From NCBI GenBank assembly GCA_001986395.2, contig MQVO02000001.1, forward strand, positions 3,100,001 through 3,164,000: a stretch of DNA of 64,000 bases. The letters run 5' to 3'. The stretch comes from Irpex lacteus (Eukaryota; Basidiomycota; Agaricomycetes; Polyporales; Irpicaceae). A program made the translations under genes and the position numbers. The notes under the pieces were generated by a model. It was not told the origin of the DNA. It worked only from the letters and a program-made list of their open reading frames with translations, and ran no database searches. Shown here one piece after another: positions 48,124-58,232 of this stretch. The stretch's first letter is position 1. Each line of letters starts with the position of its first letter.

Positions 48124-49919
48124 TTAGGGTGAGGCGGAAGGAGGAGGGACTTCAGGGACGTGTGCGCCCAAGTTGTCGGGAAGGGCGAGGGTCGGGTCTG
48201 TTTGAGTGCTCAACAAACGACCGCCGAACAGGACGGGGCCGTTCTCAGCGCGGAACGAAGCAATACGCTTCTCGACTTCAGGGCGGAAGTGACGCATAAG
48301 ACCTTGGATGGGCCAGGCAGCAGCGTCACCGAGGGCACAAATCGTGCGACCTTCGATTTGTTTGCTGATAGTTATAGAAATGTAAGCGACTGGTCATGTG
48401 TGAGACGCGAGACTATACGCACGTCAGTTCGAGCAGCATATCGATCTCTCGCTGATGGCCTCTTCCCTCCACGAAGCGGTCCATCATGTTCATCATCCAA
48501 GTGGTACCTTCTCTGCAAGGCGTGCACTGTCCGCAAGACTCGTGCTTGTAGAACTATATGTATAACGAGATCAGCACTCCACAGATTGCGTGAAAAGCAA
48601 ACAAAATACATACGTGAGCGAATCGGGCGATGGCCTTGACAATGTCAGTGCTCTTGTTCATGACAATCACAGCGCCTGTGCCAAGACCAGACTGCGCGTC
48701 CTTCAAGGAGTCGTAGTCCATACTACAAGGAGGTTAGAGTTGATAAAAGAAAAGTCAGTAATATGCACTTACAGAACTTCACCACATTGCTTGATTGGCA
48801 GTACAGGCACTGAGCTACCACCGGGGATGATACCGAGCAAGTTATCCCAGCCGCCAATGACACCACCGCAATGCTTCTCAATGAGGTCCTTCAGAGGGAT
48901 ACTCATCTCTTCTTCGACGACACAGGGGTTGTTGACATGACCACTGATACAGAACAGCTTGGTACCCTGATTCCTGGCCCGGCCAAACGACGCAAACCAG
49001 GGGGCACCACGTCTGACGATAGTCGGGGCAACAGCAACCGTCTCGACATTCGCCACCGTAGTTGGGCAGCCGAACAAACCAACGTCGGCCGGGAACGGAG
49101 GCTTCAGACGCGGCTTACCCTGCTTGCCCTCCAAACTCTCGATCAAAGCCGTCTCCTCTCCGCAAATGTACGCTCCGGCACCACGATGAAGATACACATC
49201 GAACTTGTAGCCCGAGCCGCATGCGTTTTCTCCGAGGAATCCAGCCTTGTATGCCTCGTTGATGGCCTGCTGAACGTGAGATGCCTCCTGGTAAAACTCT
49301 CCACGGATGTAGATATAGGCGGCACTGGCATTCATGGCACGACCAGCGACTAGGCACCCTTCAACAAGCTTATGGGGATCTCCACGCATGATCTCTCGGT
49401 CCTTGCAAGTGCCTGGTTCTCCCTCGTCGGCGTTTACAACAAGGTATCTTGGTCGGGGGTCCTTCTCCCATCCAGGCTTGTTCATGAAACTCCACTTGAG
49501 GCCACTGGGGAAGCCAGCACCACCACGACCACGAAGTCCAGAGTCCTTTATGGTCTGAATGATCCAGGAGTCGCCTTTGAGGATGATATCTTTCGTCTTG
49601 TGCCAGTCCCCTCGAGACTGCAGGCAACCCAAAGATGAGCGATCCCTGCAAACATGACCCCACAGAGGAATGGTGAACGCACCTGTGCACCCTTAATTCC
49701 GTGGTCATGTCTGCAATACGCGTTGGTGAAAATACGGTCCTGGTCCTTCAGGCCTCCGTAGTGACGAACAGGTGGATCTTGCACCGTCGCAAACGAGCGA
49801 CGCAGCTTCGCCCTGAAGGGCCGCGAGATTTCTGTATACAGTACACATTAGACGGATGAGCAGACGATATTTGAGGGCGAGATAGACGTACGAGTCGCTT
49901 TCGACGACGCCCTGAACAT
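48124..49919 (-). CDS. NDUFV1: NADH:ubiquinone oxidoreductase 51-kDa subunit (complex I, FMN/NADH site)
   Basis: Nuclear-encoded mitochondrial complex I subunit that oxidises NADH and passes electrons via FMN to cluster N3. Start ATG at 49919: [10 protein letters not shown] joins [17 protein letters not shown] across an intron, an Arg/Ser-rich presequence, then [21 protein letters not shown]. The NADH/FMN region shows [18 protein letters not shown] and [37 protein letters not shown] and [11 protein letters not shown]. The 4Fe-4S ligands are in [15 protein letters not shown] plus the later [15 protein letters not shown]. It ends VPPPSASP, stop 48124-48126. An alternative longer start (50058) is in a frame that does not reach the presequence, so I reject it. 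The most conserved gene of the window. Confidence 0.93.
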
Positions 49920-50353
49920 CGTCGTGGTCGGTGAGTAAGGAGCTTTGAAGGGCGGTCGGTTCGGGGCTTGCGGGATTGGCCGGGAAGCGGCACGTCTCTC
50001 TTTGGAAACCGAACCGATGCGATTTGTGGTTCAGGCGCTTGTATAATCCTGCACTCATGATTCGTCCAATTCATTATCTAGATCTGGACTCTTCCCTTTG
50101 TACTCGTTCAAGTACTCAATATTCATCGTTCAACTGTGAGGATAAGTAGCTAATGCTTCATGCATAATAACGAAGCCCGAATGCGAAAAGTGTGAAGTAT
50201 CTGCTCAACAAGGGCATCACAATCATCTAGGATTATCGGTACTGGCACTGGCATGCCAGTGCAGTAACTACTAACTAAAGTCCATAAGTAGGAACTGCGT
50301 ACACAGCTCGTAAATGTACAACAATAAAATCGTAGCTACAGTGCCTCCACCAA
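49920..50353. other. NDUFV1 promoter and 3' region of a SUR7/PalI gene
   Basis: 434 bp with no further gene seen. Open frames extending upstream from the NDUFV1 first exon (for example from 50058 and 50074) are out of phase with the protein. Confidence 0.5.
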
Positions 50354-51534
50354 TCACACAGATCGCTCCATAGGTTGCTCCCCGACCACGGTGGTTGTCT
50401 GAGAATGGTTCGTGCTTGCCGTATTTACACTGGCCCACTTGAACCTCCTCCACCACGGTCCATTGTCAAATGTTGGCTGCGCATTAGCTGCTGCGATGGG
50501 TGACATAGGGAAGTCATGCTCCTCAAATTCGACGACTTTGACGTAGCGCTTCTTCCAATGTCCTACGGAAGTAGCAACCCAGGCAATAATATTGAAAAGG
50601 GTGGGCACGATCATAAGCCAGAAGCCTATATACGTGTTTGAGTGACTTCCAGGAAGTTGCCCTAAAGGTTGGACGTACCGAAATCGAAAAACATCCAACT
50701 GTCCCAGCCGATGGGGGCGTCGAACTTCTTCGGAGTGATTGCCACGAATGCGGCGTCGACTGCAAGCGTAGCTAGCACCATGGCCAAGGAGATCGTTGAA
50801 AGAACAACGCTGTATCCTTTGAACGCCAATCGCATGTGGAGCGTAGGAAGGAGGGCAAAGAATGCTGTTACAGCAGCTATAATTGTGTACATTGATGAGT
50901 ACACTGGCATTGGAGGGGGGATTATCAGTGGTTTGCGTACCAATAGGGTGGAGAACGAATGCACGTGTCCAAGTCGACGGTACATTGACTGTTATCGGGT
51001 CGCCAATTTTGACGAGGGTGTGAGAGTAGCCGAGACCTGTAGTTTCATGGCGAAGGACAGATTTACTGGTCAGGCACTGCTCGCTAGCGTGAAGGAAGAC
51101 GGCTAATTACTTGGTTTGATGCAAGAGACATCAGAGCTGTTGTTGACCCCCCAGCAGTAGTTCCTGAAGAGAATAAGTATACTCATCGATGCACGATACT
51201 AGGCGGTACCAGCTTACCAAAGGCCGTACTAAGTATGTTTACGATTCAGTACCAGTTAGATAAAGGGCATCGTAGTTCGAGTGAAATAACTCACGTGAAT
51301 AACACGCAAATCTTCGGTCACCGTCTCACCACTGCTACCATCTATGAGCTTAAACGGTGGATCTCCACCGAAATCCGCTCCTGCGAGCTGGAGTGATGCA
51401 CCGCTGGAGCTGCTGATCTTCGACACAGACAGGAGGATAAGAAAGGCCAAAGTTATAGTAAGACTTGTGAGAGAGACTATGTGAAGTCTGCGATGAAGAG
51501 GGGCCACTCTGAAGGAGGCTTGAAGAGGAATCAT
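50354..51534 (-). CDS. SUR7/PalI-family four-span membrane protein, paralogue 1
   Basis: Starts MIPLQASFRVAPLHRRLH followed by span 1 (VSLTSLTITLAFLILLSV). The extracellular loop includes FKLIDGSSGETVTEDLRVIH, then an 11-nt micro-exon giving YGLW, then NYCWGVNNSSDVSCIKP and GYSHTLVKIGDP. Three further spans follow (MYTIIAAVTAFFALLPTL, VVLSTISLAMVLATLAVDAAF, FWLMIVPTLFNIIAWVATSV). The cytoplasmic tail has WWRRFKWASVNTAS and ends MERSV. The W-x-YC pattern in the first loop and four-span layout are typical of fungal SUR7/PalI (Rim9) proteins of plasma-membrane eisosomes or pH sensing. Exon borders between 51100 and 50985 are uncertain. The paralogue at 52223-53409 is in tandem. Confidence 0.75.
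51218..51228 (-). other. 11-nt micro-exon of SUR7/PalI paralogue 1
   Basis: In coding orientation the exon is TACGGCCTTTG, between acceptor cttag and donor gtaagc. It supplies YGL and the first two bases of the Trp codon of the YGLWNYC motif. Confidence 0.75.
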
Positions 51535-52222
51535 CTTTTATTCAAGTTGTCGTATGATTCTTCGACTGTGCTGAGTATCCGACAGACGATTTAGAGCGGT
51601 TATATTGTGCAAATATACGGATAACAGAGAATCCACTCACTCGGATTATTCACAGCAGTGATGAAAAACGTAGACTCTGTCAGTGACACCGGAGACCTCG
51701 AGTTACTGCCCTGAGTGGAACGAGCACCGTAATGTGGCGCGAAATACCACACCTGAACCATCCTTGACTTATATATGAGGAACTCCTTCCAATTACCACC
51801 GAATTGCTGTACCACTGCCTCATGTTCATTGTATTCACGTTGAGATCCGCACTCAGTTCATGGTGGCTGTAAAATCAGTATCTAAAGCGCCCATAGTAAG
51901 AGTTGCGCAGTTCCTTTTGGTTCCTTCTGCAGCCATATAAGGGTTGTGTCGAGATTGATAGACGCAGAGATCCTGGACACCACGACGCGGATGCGTTGGT
52001 ATACACTCGAAAACGGACATTAATCGGTACCAGGTGTTGGAGGTGTTGAGGCAGCTGCATGTTCTGGAGTGATCGCAGTCGTTTCGCGGTAAGTCACAAG
52101 TTTGGGAAGTCGACATGAGTATTGACAGCAGCGACCCTCGCAGTCACGCGGAGGACCACATAGCTCTGCGTGAACAAACTCGCAGTGGTCCGTCGTTATA
52201 CATCGTAGCTTTCCCCTACTCC
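51535..52222. other. Intergenic between SUR7/PalI paralogues
   Basis: 688 bp. A TATATATGAGG-type patch near 51770-51785 resembles one upstream of the second paralogue (TATATATGGG near 53610), suggesting that the promoters were duplicated with the genes. Short open frames (51600-51815) have no recognisable content. Confidence 0.45.
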
Positions 52223-53409
52223 TCATACAGACCGCTTCGTAGGTTGCTCCGCCTCGACCACGGTGGAGGTCTCAGAATGAGTCGTGCTGGCCGTATTTGC
52301 GCCTGCCCACTTGAACCTTTTCCACCACGGTCCGTTGTCAAAGTTCGCCTGTGTGAGAGTGGATGAAATAGGGAAGTTGGGCTCCGCGTAGTAGACGACT
52401 TTGACGTAGGGCTTCTTCCAATGACCGATGACAGTGGCAGTCCAGGCAACAATACTGAAAAACGTGGGCACGATCATAAGCCAGAAGCCTGTATGAATGT
52501 TTGAACATTAGAATGAGCAACGTTGACTGCCAGGGGAACTGCTGGAGCTGGGCGTACCGAGGTCGAAGATGAAAAAGGCGTTGAAGAGAGCGTTCCCTTG
52601 GATGTTTCTTCCAGTGATCACCCCGAACGCGATATCAACTGCAAGCGTGGCTAGCACCATGGCCAAGGAGACCGTTGAAAGAACAACGCTGTGGCCTTTG
52701 AACGCCACTCGCATGGAATGCGTAGAAATGAGGGCAATAAATGCGGTCACAGCAGCTATCGGACATGCATATCGATCAGTACGTTGATAGAGTGACGGAT
52801 ACGGGTGATATGCGTACCAATAGGGTGCAGAACCAATGCGCGCGTCCACGTTGACGGGAAAATTATTGCAGCATCATCGGCAGTACTGATAATAGTGTGC
52901 GAGTAGCCGAGGCCTGAGATTCACGGTTCGGTGAGGCAGATTCATAAATTATCCATATGTTCACTGACCTGATGTACTGCAACCAACGTAGGGGCGCTGA
53001 TAGTTCACCCAACAGTAGTTCCTAAGGTCGAACGAGAGAATAAATATCGTCATGCTTCACTCGTATGTGGCGTGTTTAGTCAACTTACCAAAGGCCGTAC
53101 TGATATGCCGGACATGTGTCAGATGCACTAGCAGATACTCCACAATATAGAGAAAGGTCTCACGTTGATGCCGCGTAAGTCTTCAGCTACCGTCTCCCCG
53201 CTTTTACCGTCGATAAGTTTGACCGGTGCAATCCCGCCCAGGAACCCAGCTCTTCCGAAACCGAGCGATGAACCACCGGAGGGATGGATGTTGGAGACAG
53301 ATAGGAGGATCAGAAATGCCAAGGTCACGATAAGGCTGGCGACAGCAAGGACGTGAAGCTTGCGGTGGAGAGGAGCCACTTTGGACTGGGCTTGGAGGGG
53401 AACCAACAT
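52223..53409 (-). CDS. SUR7/PalI-family four-span membrane protein, paralogue 2
   Basis: The start is chosen at MLVPLQAQSKVAPLHRK (53409), which aligns with the start of paralogue 1; the frame is open 22 codons further upstream. Span 1 is VASLIVTLAFLILLSV. The loop has VKLIDGKSGETVAEDLRGI, then the same 11-nt micro-exon for YGLW, then NYCWVNYQRPYVGC and GYSHTIISTADDAA. Later spans: CPIAAVTAFIALI, VVLSTVSLAMVLATLAVDIAF, FWLMIVPTFFSIVAWTATVI. It ends WWKRFKWAGANTAS...TKRSV. The two copies agree closely in spans 3-4 and the tail and differ most in the extracellular loop. Confidence 0.75.
53089..53099 (-). other. 11-nt micro-exon of SUR7/PalI paralogue 2
   Basis: TACGGCCTTTG in coding orientation, identical to the micro-exon of paralogue 1, between acceptor tcag and donor gtaagt. 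Confidence 0.75.
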
Positions 53410-54417
53410 ATCTTGTCGTAGAGTGTCGTAAAGTGGTCGAGGTCCGAGTCTATAAAGCTGCTTGAAAATCAACAACGTGTAACGTTATAAGCCTTAAAGA
53501 AATACTCACCTGGATCTTGCTTCGCACAAAGAACGAACTCGCCTCAGTCGAATACTTGAACGAGTAATCACGATGTGGCCCAACAATTGTCACGGTCCAA
53601 TGTCTTGACTTATATATGGGTTGCAGCTCCTCACAATGACCACGACCTCATGTCAGTCGCGTCCTCGATCCAAAGGAGCTGCGGATACCCGCAGTATAAG
53701 ATGGCATCATTATCAGCGACTAAGGCGCGCTTGATGGAATGTGCGCAGCTCCTTCTTCAATAAGTAGTATGTTTCGGAAATCCCATGTCGAGATCGATAG
53801 ATTGATAGACACGGATATTTTCGATATCATGGCTGCGGATCTGTTAGAAGAAACTATGAAGGGTGTGTTCATGTGTACCAGCTAAAGTCGCTGCAAGGTC
53901 TAACATAGCCGCAGTCATTTTGCATGTCGGGTCGTGGGAGGGACGCCAATGAACCTGGTTTTGATATTAGCAAGACGCAGGAAAGGGTTAGGATGGCTTA
54001 TCTATCTCGACCCTTTGTCGCACATGCTTGCTTGGAGTCCTTCAATTTTCGTTTTGATCAAAGCGAGCAAACATCGAGTCTCGTAATTCTCCGTTGCACC
54101 CAGAAGTCCACAACATCGACGTTGCAGGCATACGAACTCCCGCAGTCTTCTTGACCGGCGTCGAATGCCACAAGCCTGTACGTAAATAGGCGATAAACCT
54201 GAAGATCAGCATCACGGAGACGGTGGGGGAAGCTTTGAGTTGGCACACCTATGGACACTGCTACCACCTGGATTGATACGCTATGGTGGTCACTGGACGT
54301 AGTTGAAGGAGATGTTGAATATTGATACACCTACGAAGCCGGTACAAGCTCGAGCACCACTGGACGGTGCTTCAAGATAAATATCTATAGTGATTCTTCC
54401 CTGGCGTTGAGCCATTA
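53410..54417. other. Intergenic region upstream of SUR7/PalI paralogue 2
   Basis: About 1 kb with a TATA-like patch near 53608-53616. Small frames (53575-53763, 53924-54154, 54042-54248) show no family motif. No mobile element or RNA gene recognised. Confidence 0.45.
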
Positions 54418-56994
54418 CTACTCAGGCTGCCAGTGGTCATACGCCGTGCCCAGGCCAGGGTCCGCAAACGACTCGGATACGGCCTGGTCATGCTTCCAGA
54501 TAATATACACAGGTTCAGCGGCAGGAAGAGTGATTCGAAGGTCCACACCGTCGTTCTCGGTTGGAACCAGGATATTGTGGCTGAAGTTGAATTAGCAAGG
54601 GGAAAGAGCAACCCGGGAAAGCTCACTTGCCAATCTCTCAAATGAGTTATTACAGCCTCGCAGGTGCTCGTTGGTTCTGCACAGTATGCACAGCAGAATT
54701 CTGTAGCATTCCACGAACTCCAGAGTGACTGCCACCAAGAGAGGAACAAAAGAGGTCTTGCGGCAGCGATCTGCTGACCTGTTGCCGTCTCAAATTTACT
54801 CTCTTCCGGATAGTGTAGTTTAGTGCCAAAGGCCTAGATGATCTTTCGTTAGAAACCGCTGATCGACACACAGAGGTATTCACGACATACCGCTGTACGC
54901 CAGTTCATAATACCCATGGAGGTCTGTGTCAACGAGACTTCTCGAACTAGCCGTAGAAGAACATCTGTTTGATCTAGTGCCTCGACCGTGGCTGTCTTTG
55001 GATCCAGACCGCAGGCTTTGATGACCGCTACCAACCTTTCGAGTCCGGGCTTGTACAGACTCTCGTGCCAAGAGGTTTCTGAGGAAAAGGTCGACTGTAC
55101 AGTGAGATAGTATTCTTCTGGGCAGCTATCCGGTCGTGTAAGGGTGTCATCTTGTCCTGTCCCGCAATGATGTCGCACAGCATAGAATAGTGTCCGTGCG
55201 GTATTGCATCTTGCGCAGATAAAAATAGAGCCCACAGCGAGTGAGAATGGGTCTGTCGACGGATGGAGGCTGCAGTACTCCCGTAACAAATTGGCAAGCG
55301 ACCGTCGCGCGTCTCGGTACCGCTTTTCCAGGTAAGTCGGAATCCAATCACGGAGGTTGTGCTGTAGGAACCAATCACTGAACCGAACGACCGATGGGTC
55401 TAGGGCCTTGACTACCTCCGGTATACAGGTGGCGACTTCGCGAGTATGAAGTGTGAGGCCCGGAATATTGGAGACAATATCATTTACGGTGGCTGGCATC
55501 CTCTGGAGCCTGTCTTTCAGAATTTCCGCCTGGTAGGCCAGGCGATCTCGTTTCGTGTCCTCCATGAAATTGATGATGGCGCGTCGAATAACATTCCAAC
55601 CTAAAGACCCAAGAGAATTAATATCTGGTAAATTACACACACATATCAAGATGTAATAGACCTTGATCTGTCAGTTCTTTAGGCTTGTATATCTGCGGAA
55701 GTTTTTCGAACCTCTTGCGGCGTGAAAATGTAAGATCGAGGTAATCGAGTTCTGCTTTCCAGCCCAGGTCATCTAACTTGTCGCGAATCCTGAAACATGG
55801 CTTATTATCCTGGGACGGATGAAATTTTCGAATTTACGCACGCGTTCAGCCTTCCCATACGTAGTTCTACGCGTTCAATCGATGCATTCTCCTTCCATGT
55901 ATCAAACCAGGCTTCCATGCTCGCTCCACTCTGCAATCGGATTTCACTTGAGTCCAGGCCGTATATAATTCAATACCGCGTCCTTACCTCTTTTAGATAT
56001 GTAACGTTCTCTTGAGCAGATTTCAAGACATCCTCCTGCTGCTCAATGGGAGTTTCTGCCATTAAGGCAATAAAGGCCTCCACGTGAGGCTTATATAGGG
56101 TCTCCGAGTCTATGCTCTAAAATCAGAAGAGAGAGTCGCGTTCGACATACCACTTACTATGATGTGCTCTAATTCCGAGCGGACATATGTAGCTATCGAT
56201 GAAGCATGGATAGCCCACAAGGGCACGGGCGTCCAGGCTCAACATGCTCCATGCTTCCAACTTCTCAACGCTTCTACAAATTGAGTTATATGATTGTACT
56301 CATTCAATGTATAACGAGAAATATGGAGACTCACTGAGCTCTGAGGCAGTAGTTGCATAACCGTACTCTGCATCGCCAGTAAACACGCCCACAGTTCTTG
56401 CGCATACAATTCTACAACAAAGAACAAAGAACAGTCAAGGGTAAGATTTACGACGGTGATAGTATTGCTATACGTTTACCACTTACCGAACAGCTAGTGT
56501 CGAACAAGAGGCTTGCGTATGAAGGTTCATTGAGGTCCCTAGGGCACGGCGGCAAACCAGGCACATTACGACCTGTGGCTCTCCATACATGCCGCATGCT
56601 GCGACTCATAAAGATCGAACGAAGATTCTTTGATGATCTGGCCAGGTTTAGTAAATCCTTGGGCTGAAGATGAAAACATATCTAAGTATGGGCGGGAAAA
56701 TCGTCAGGATCTCTCAAACATGAACACAAAGGCAAAATCAGATGACACTACCTCATAGATTACGTCCATCGGCATCTCTACTATCTGCTGCAATGCAGCT
56801 CGCCGCCCTCGTACAGTCCGCACTCTCGTGAAGCTGACGTCGGTGGCGGAGTCTCCATCTACGGCACTCGCCAATTGGGAAACTTCAATGCGTATACCAG
56901 CCAATCCGAGTTAGCAATGAGTACAGTAGTTGAAGCATGCGGAAATACCTTCAAGTGATGCCATTGTTCTACGTTTCTTGGTATTTCTCTGCAT
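54418..56994 (-). CDS. F-box / multi-zinc-module protein, copy E
   Basis: First of the second subfamily. The first exon is short (MQRNTKKRRTMASLE) and joins VSQLASAVDG. F-box: ALQQIVEMPMDVIYE then ICFHLQPKDLLNLARSSKNLRSIFMSRSMRHVW, LPPCPRDLNEPSYASL and FDTSCS. Knuckle: CMRKNCGRVYWRCRVRLCNYC. Linkers: KLDDLGWKAELDYL and YKPKELTDQ. Central: DPFSLAVGSIFICARC...RHHC, ACGLDPKTATVEALD, GIMNWRTAV. The C-terminal finger CAYC...VITHLRDC joins HNILVPTENDG across an intron with a GC donor (54581-54630). It ends DHWQPE, stop 54418-54420. The finger loop spacing (C-x2-C-x12/14-H-x4-H) agrees with the other copies. The upstream region has TCACATGA at 57135-57142. Intact in the parts I followed. Confidence 0.75.
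54581..54630 (-). other. GC-AG intron in copy E, inside the C2H2 finger
   Basis: The donor gcaagt follows GATTG and the acceptor is cttcag, giving the codons for D-C-H-N-I. This restores H-x4-H exactly as in copies B, C, D, F and G. The canonical gtgagc donor four bases downstream would shift the frame. Confidence 0.7.
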
Positions 56995-57134
56995 GATGTT
57001 GAGTACAGCCGAAGTCGTGACGAAGGAGGACAAAGACGATGGTGGTATTCGTACACGTCGAGTTTGGACGCCCCTCGTACACCGCCTTGTCGGGAACGTG
57101 GGTCTTGCAAGGCATGGACCTTTTACCGTTGTGG

Positions 57135-57142
57135 TCACATGA
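57135..57142 (-). promoter_or_regulatory. TCACATGA element upstream of copy E
   Basis: GGTCACATGA lies about 140 bp upstream of the copy E start. It matches the core of the copy B-D elements but not their flanks, so this may be chance. Confidence 0.3.
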
Positions 57143-57299
57143 AAGGTAAGTGGATCGGAGCGCGTACGACTGATAGGGATCAAAACTTGTACAGGGAAAT
57201 ACGGAAAAGTGAAAAAGCTATACACAAGCACCTAAATTATCAACAGTGAAGTCGCTGGGTCTCACCTACGTTATAACGTAAATATATGTGGCTGATCGA

Positions 57300-57830
57300 C
57301 TTCGGGGACGGGTTCTAGGCGTTCACCTCCCGAACAGCTTCGACGAGCGCATCCTGAACCAGCCATCATGATGATACGCCTGAGTCAAACTTCGTTGGCA
57401 CCTCCCAACAATCTGTTTTACACACTCTCGGTAGTCTATTCGACTGACTCCGTCTATCATCCTGTAAGAAGATGTATAGATTCGGTCAAGATTCCAATAA
57501 TGGTACTAAATAAGCACGTACCTCATGTCCTCACTACGCTTTTGAAACCGACAAACAACATCGTCGAAGGTCACTGCACGGCCGGGTGCACGAAGTCTCC
57601 AAGCATCTTTTCAGCCCCGCGTGCGCTCAGAACGCTAAGAAATGTGCGTTCGAGAGCCGAGATGTGTGCGCATCCAAACCAATTCGATAGTGAGCTGCCT
57701 GTCCCATGCTAACGTCATGACTCACGCCCGTAACAAGCACCCGCGCTTGAGAGTTTGAAAGGGTCTTGCAAGCCACAATAAGCAATCGTTATGTTTGGAA
57801 ATTTGAGTATACGTATTTGCAGTACTAGTG
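57300..57830 (-). pseudogene. Decayed CHAT protease domain
   Basis: Read on the minus strand, four stretches line up in order with the intact CHAT gene at 26809-27739. NITIAYCGLQDPFKLSSAG corresponds to SILHIASHGQQDFQSPLNSG, ERTFLSVLSARGAEKMLGDFVH to EKTFLAFLSACETAKVSHEFAH, STMLFVGFKSVVRT to AMMFAGFKSVVGT, and VQDALVEAVREV to IDEAVRELR. The catalytic His is Cys (codon 57775-57777) and the catalytic Cys is Arg (57619-57621). Several in-frame stops interrupt it, including one after HPAVQ. No TPR region is recognisable upstream. It lies between F-box copies E and F on the same strand. Confidence 0.75.
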
Positions 57831-58232
57831 AGATGTACACAGTATGAGATCAAAGCGTTGAAAACAACTTCAAGTCGCCAACCTCAACAGTTTAAACGCT
57901 TATATCCAATCACGATCACATGATTTTCACCTGAGGTGACCGTGATATACCCCTCGAACCTTGCTCGAATCGTCAGTACGCGTCAGTATTAATGGAACGC
58001 GTTGAGCTTGCTATTACATGATCCATGCTGGCGGACTTTTACCATCGACCATCTTCCCGCTAACAGATCCCATAATTATTCATAACAATTAAGTACAGTG
58101 CGCAAATGACGGGCAGACGGACTCGAATACTTGACAACTCGTTTACATCTACTAGTAGAGGATCACTGCAGGAGTCCATGCGAAGTATGCCGGAGTAAAA
58201 ACCTTGCCAGCGAGCTTGCAGAAATAAACATG
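57831..58232. other. Intergenic upstream of the CHAT relic
   Basis: About 400 bp. It holds another TCACATGA at 57914-57921 (in GATCACATGATT), upstream of the relic in its own orientation, and the 3' region of copy F. No gene seen. Confidence 0.45.

Noticed and set aside
49748..50074. Longer N-terminus for the complex I gene starting at 50058 or 50074
   Set aside because: Those frames do not join [14 protein letters not shown]; the start at 49919 with an intron gives a proper mitochondrial presequence in frame.
51600..51815. Minus-strand ORF of 71 codons between the SUR7/PalI paralogues
   Set aside because: Lies in the presumed promoter of paralogue 1 and has no recognisable content.
57368..57712. 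Plus-strand ORF of 114 codons
   Set aside because: It is the antisense of the decayed CHAT domain; the minus strand carries the homology.
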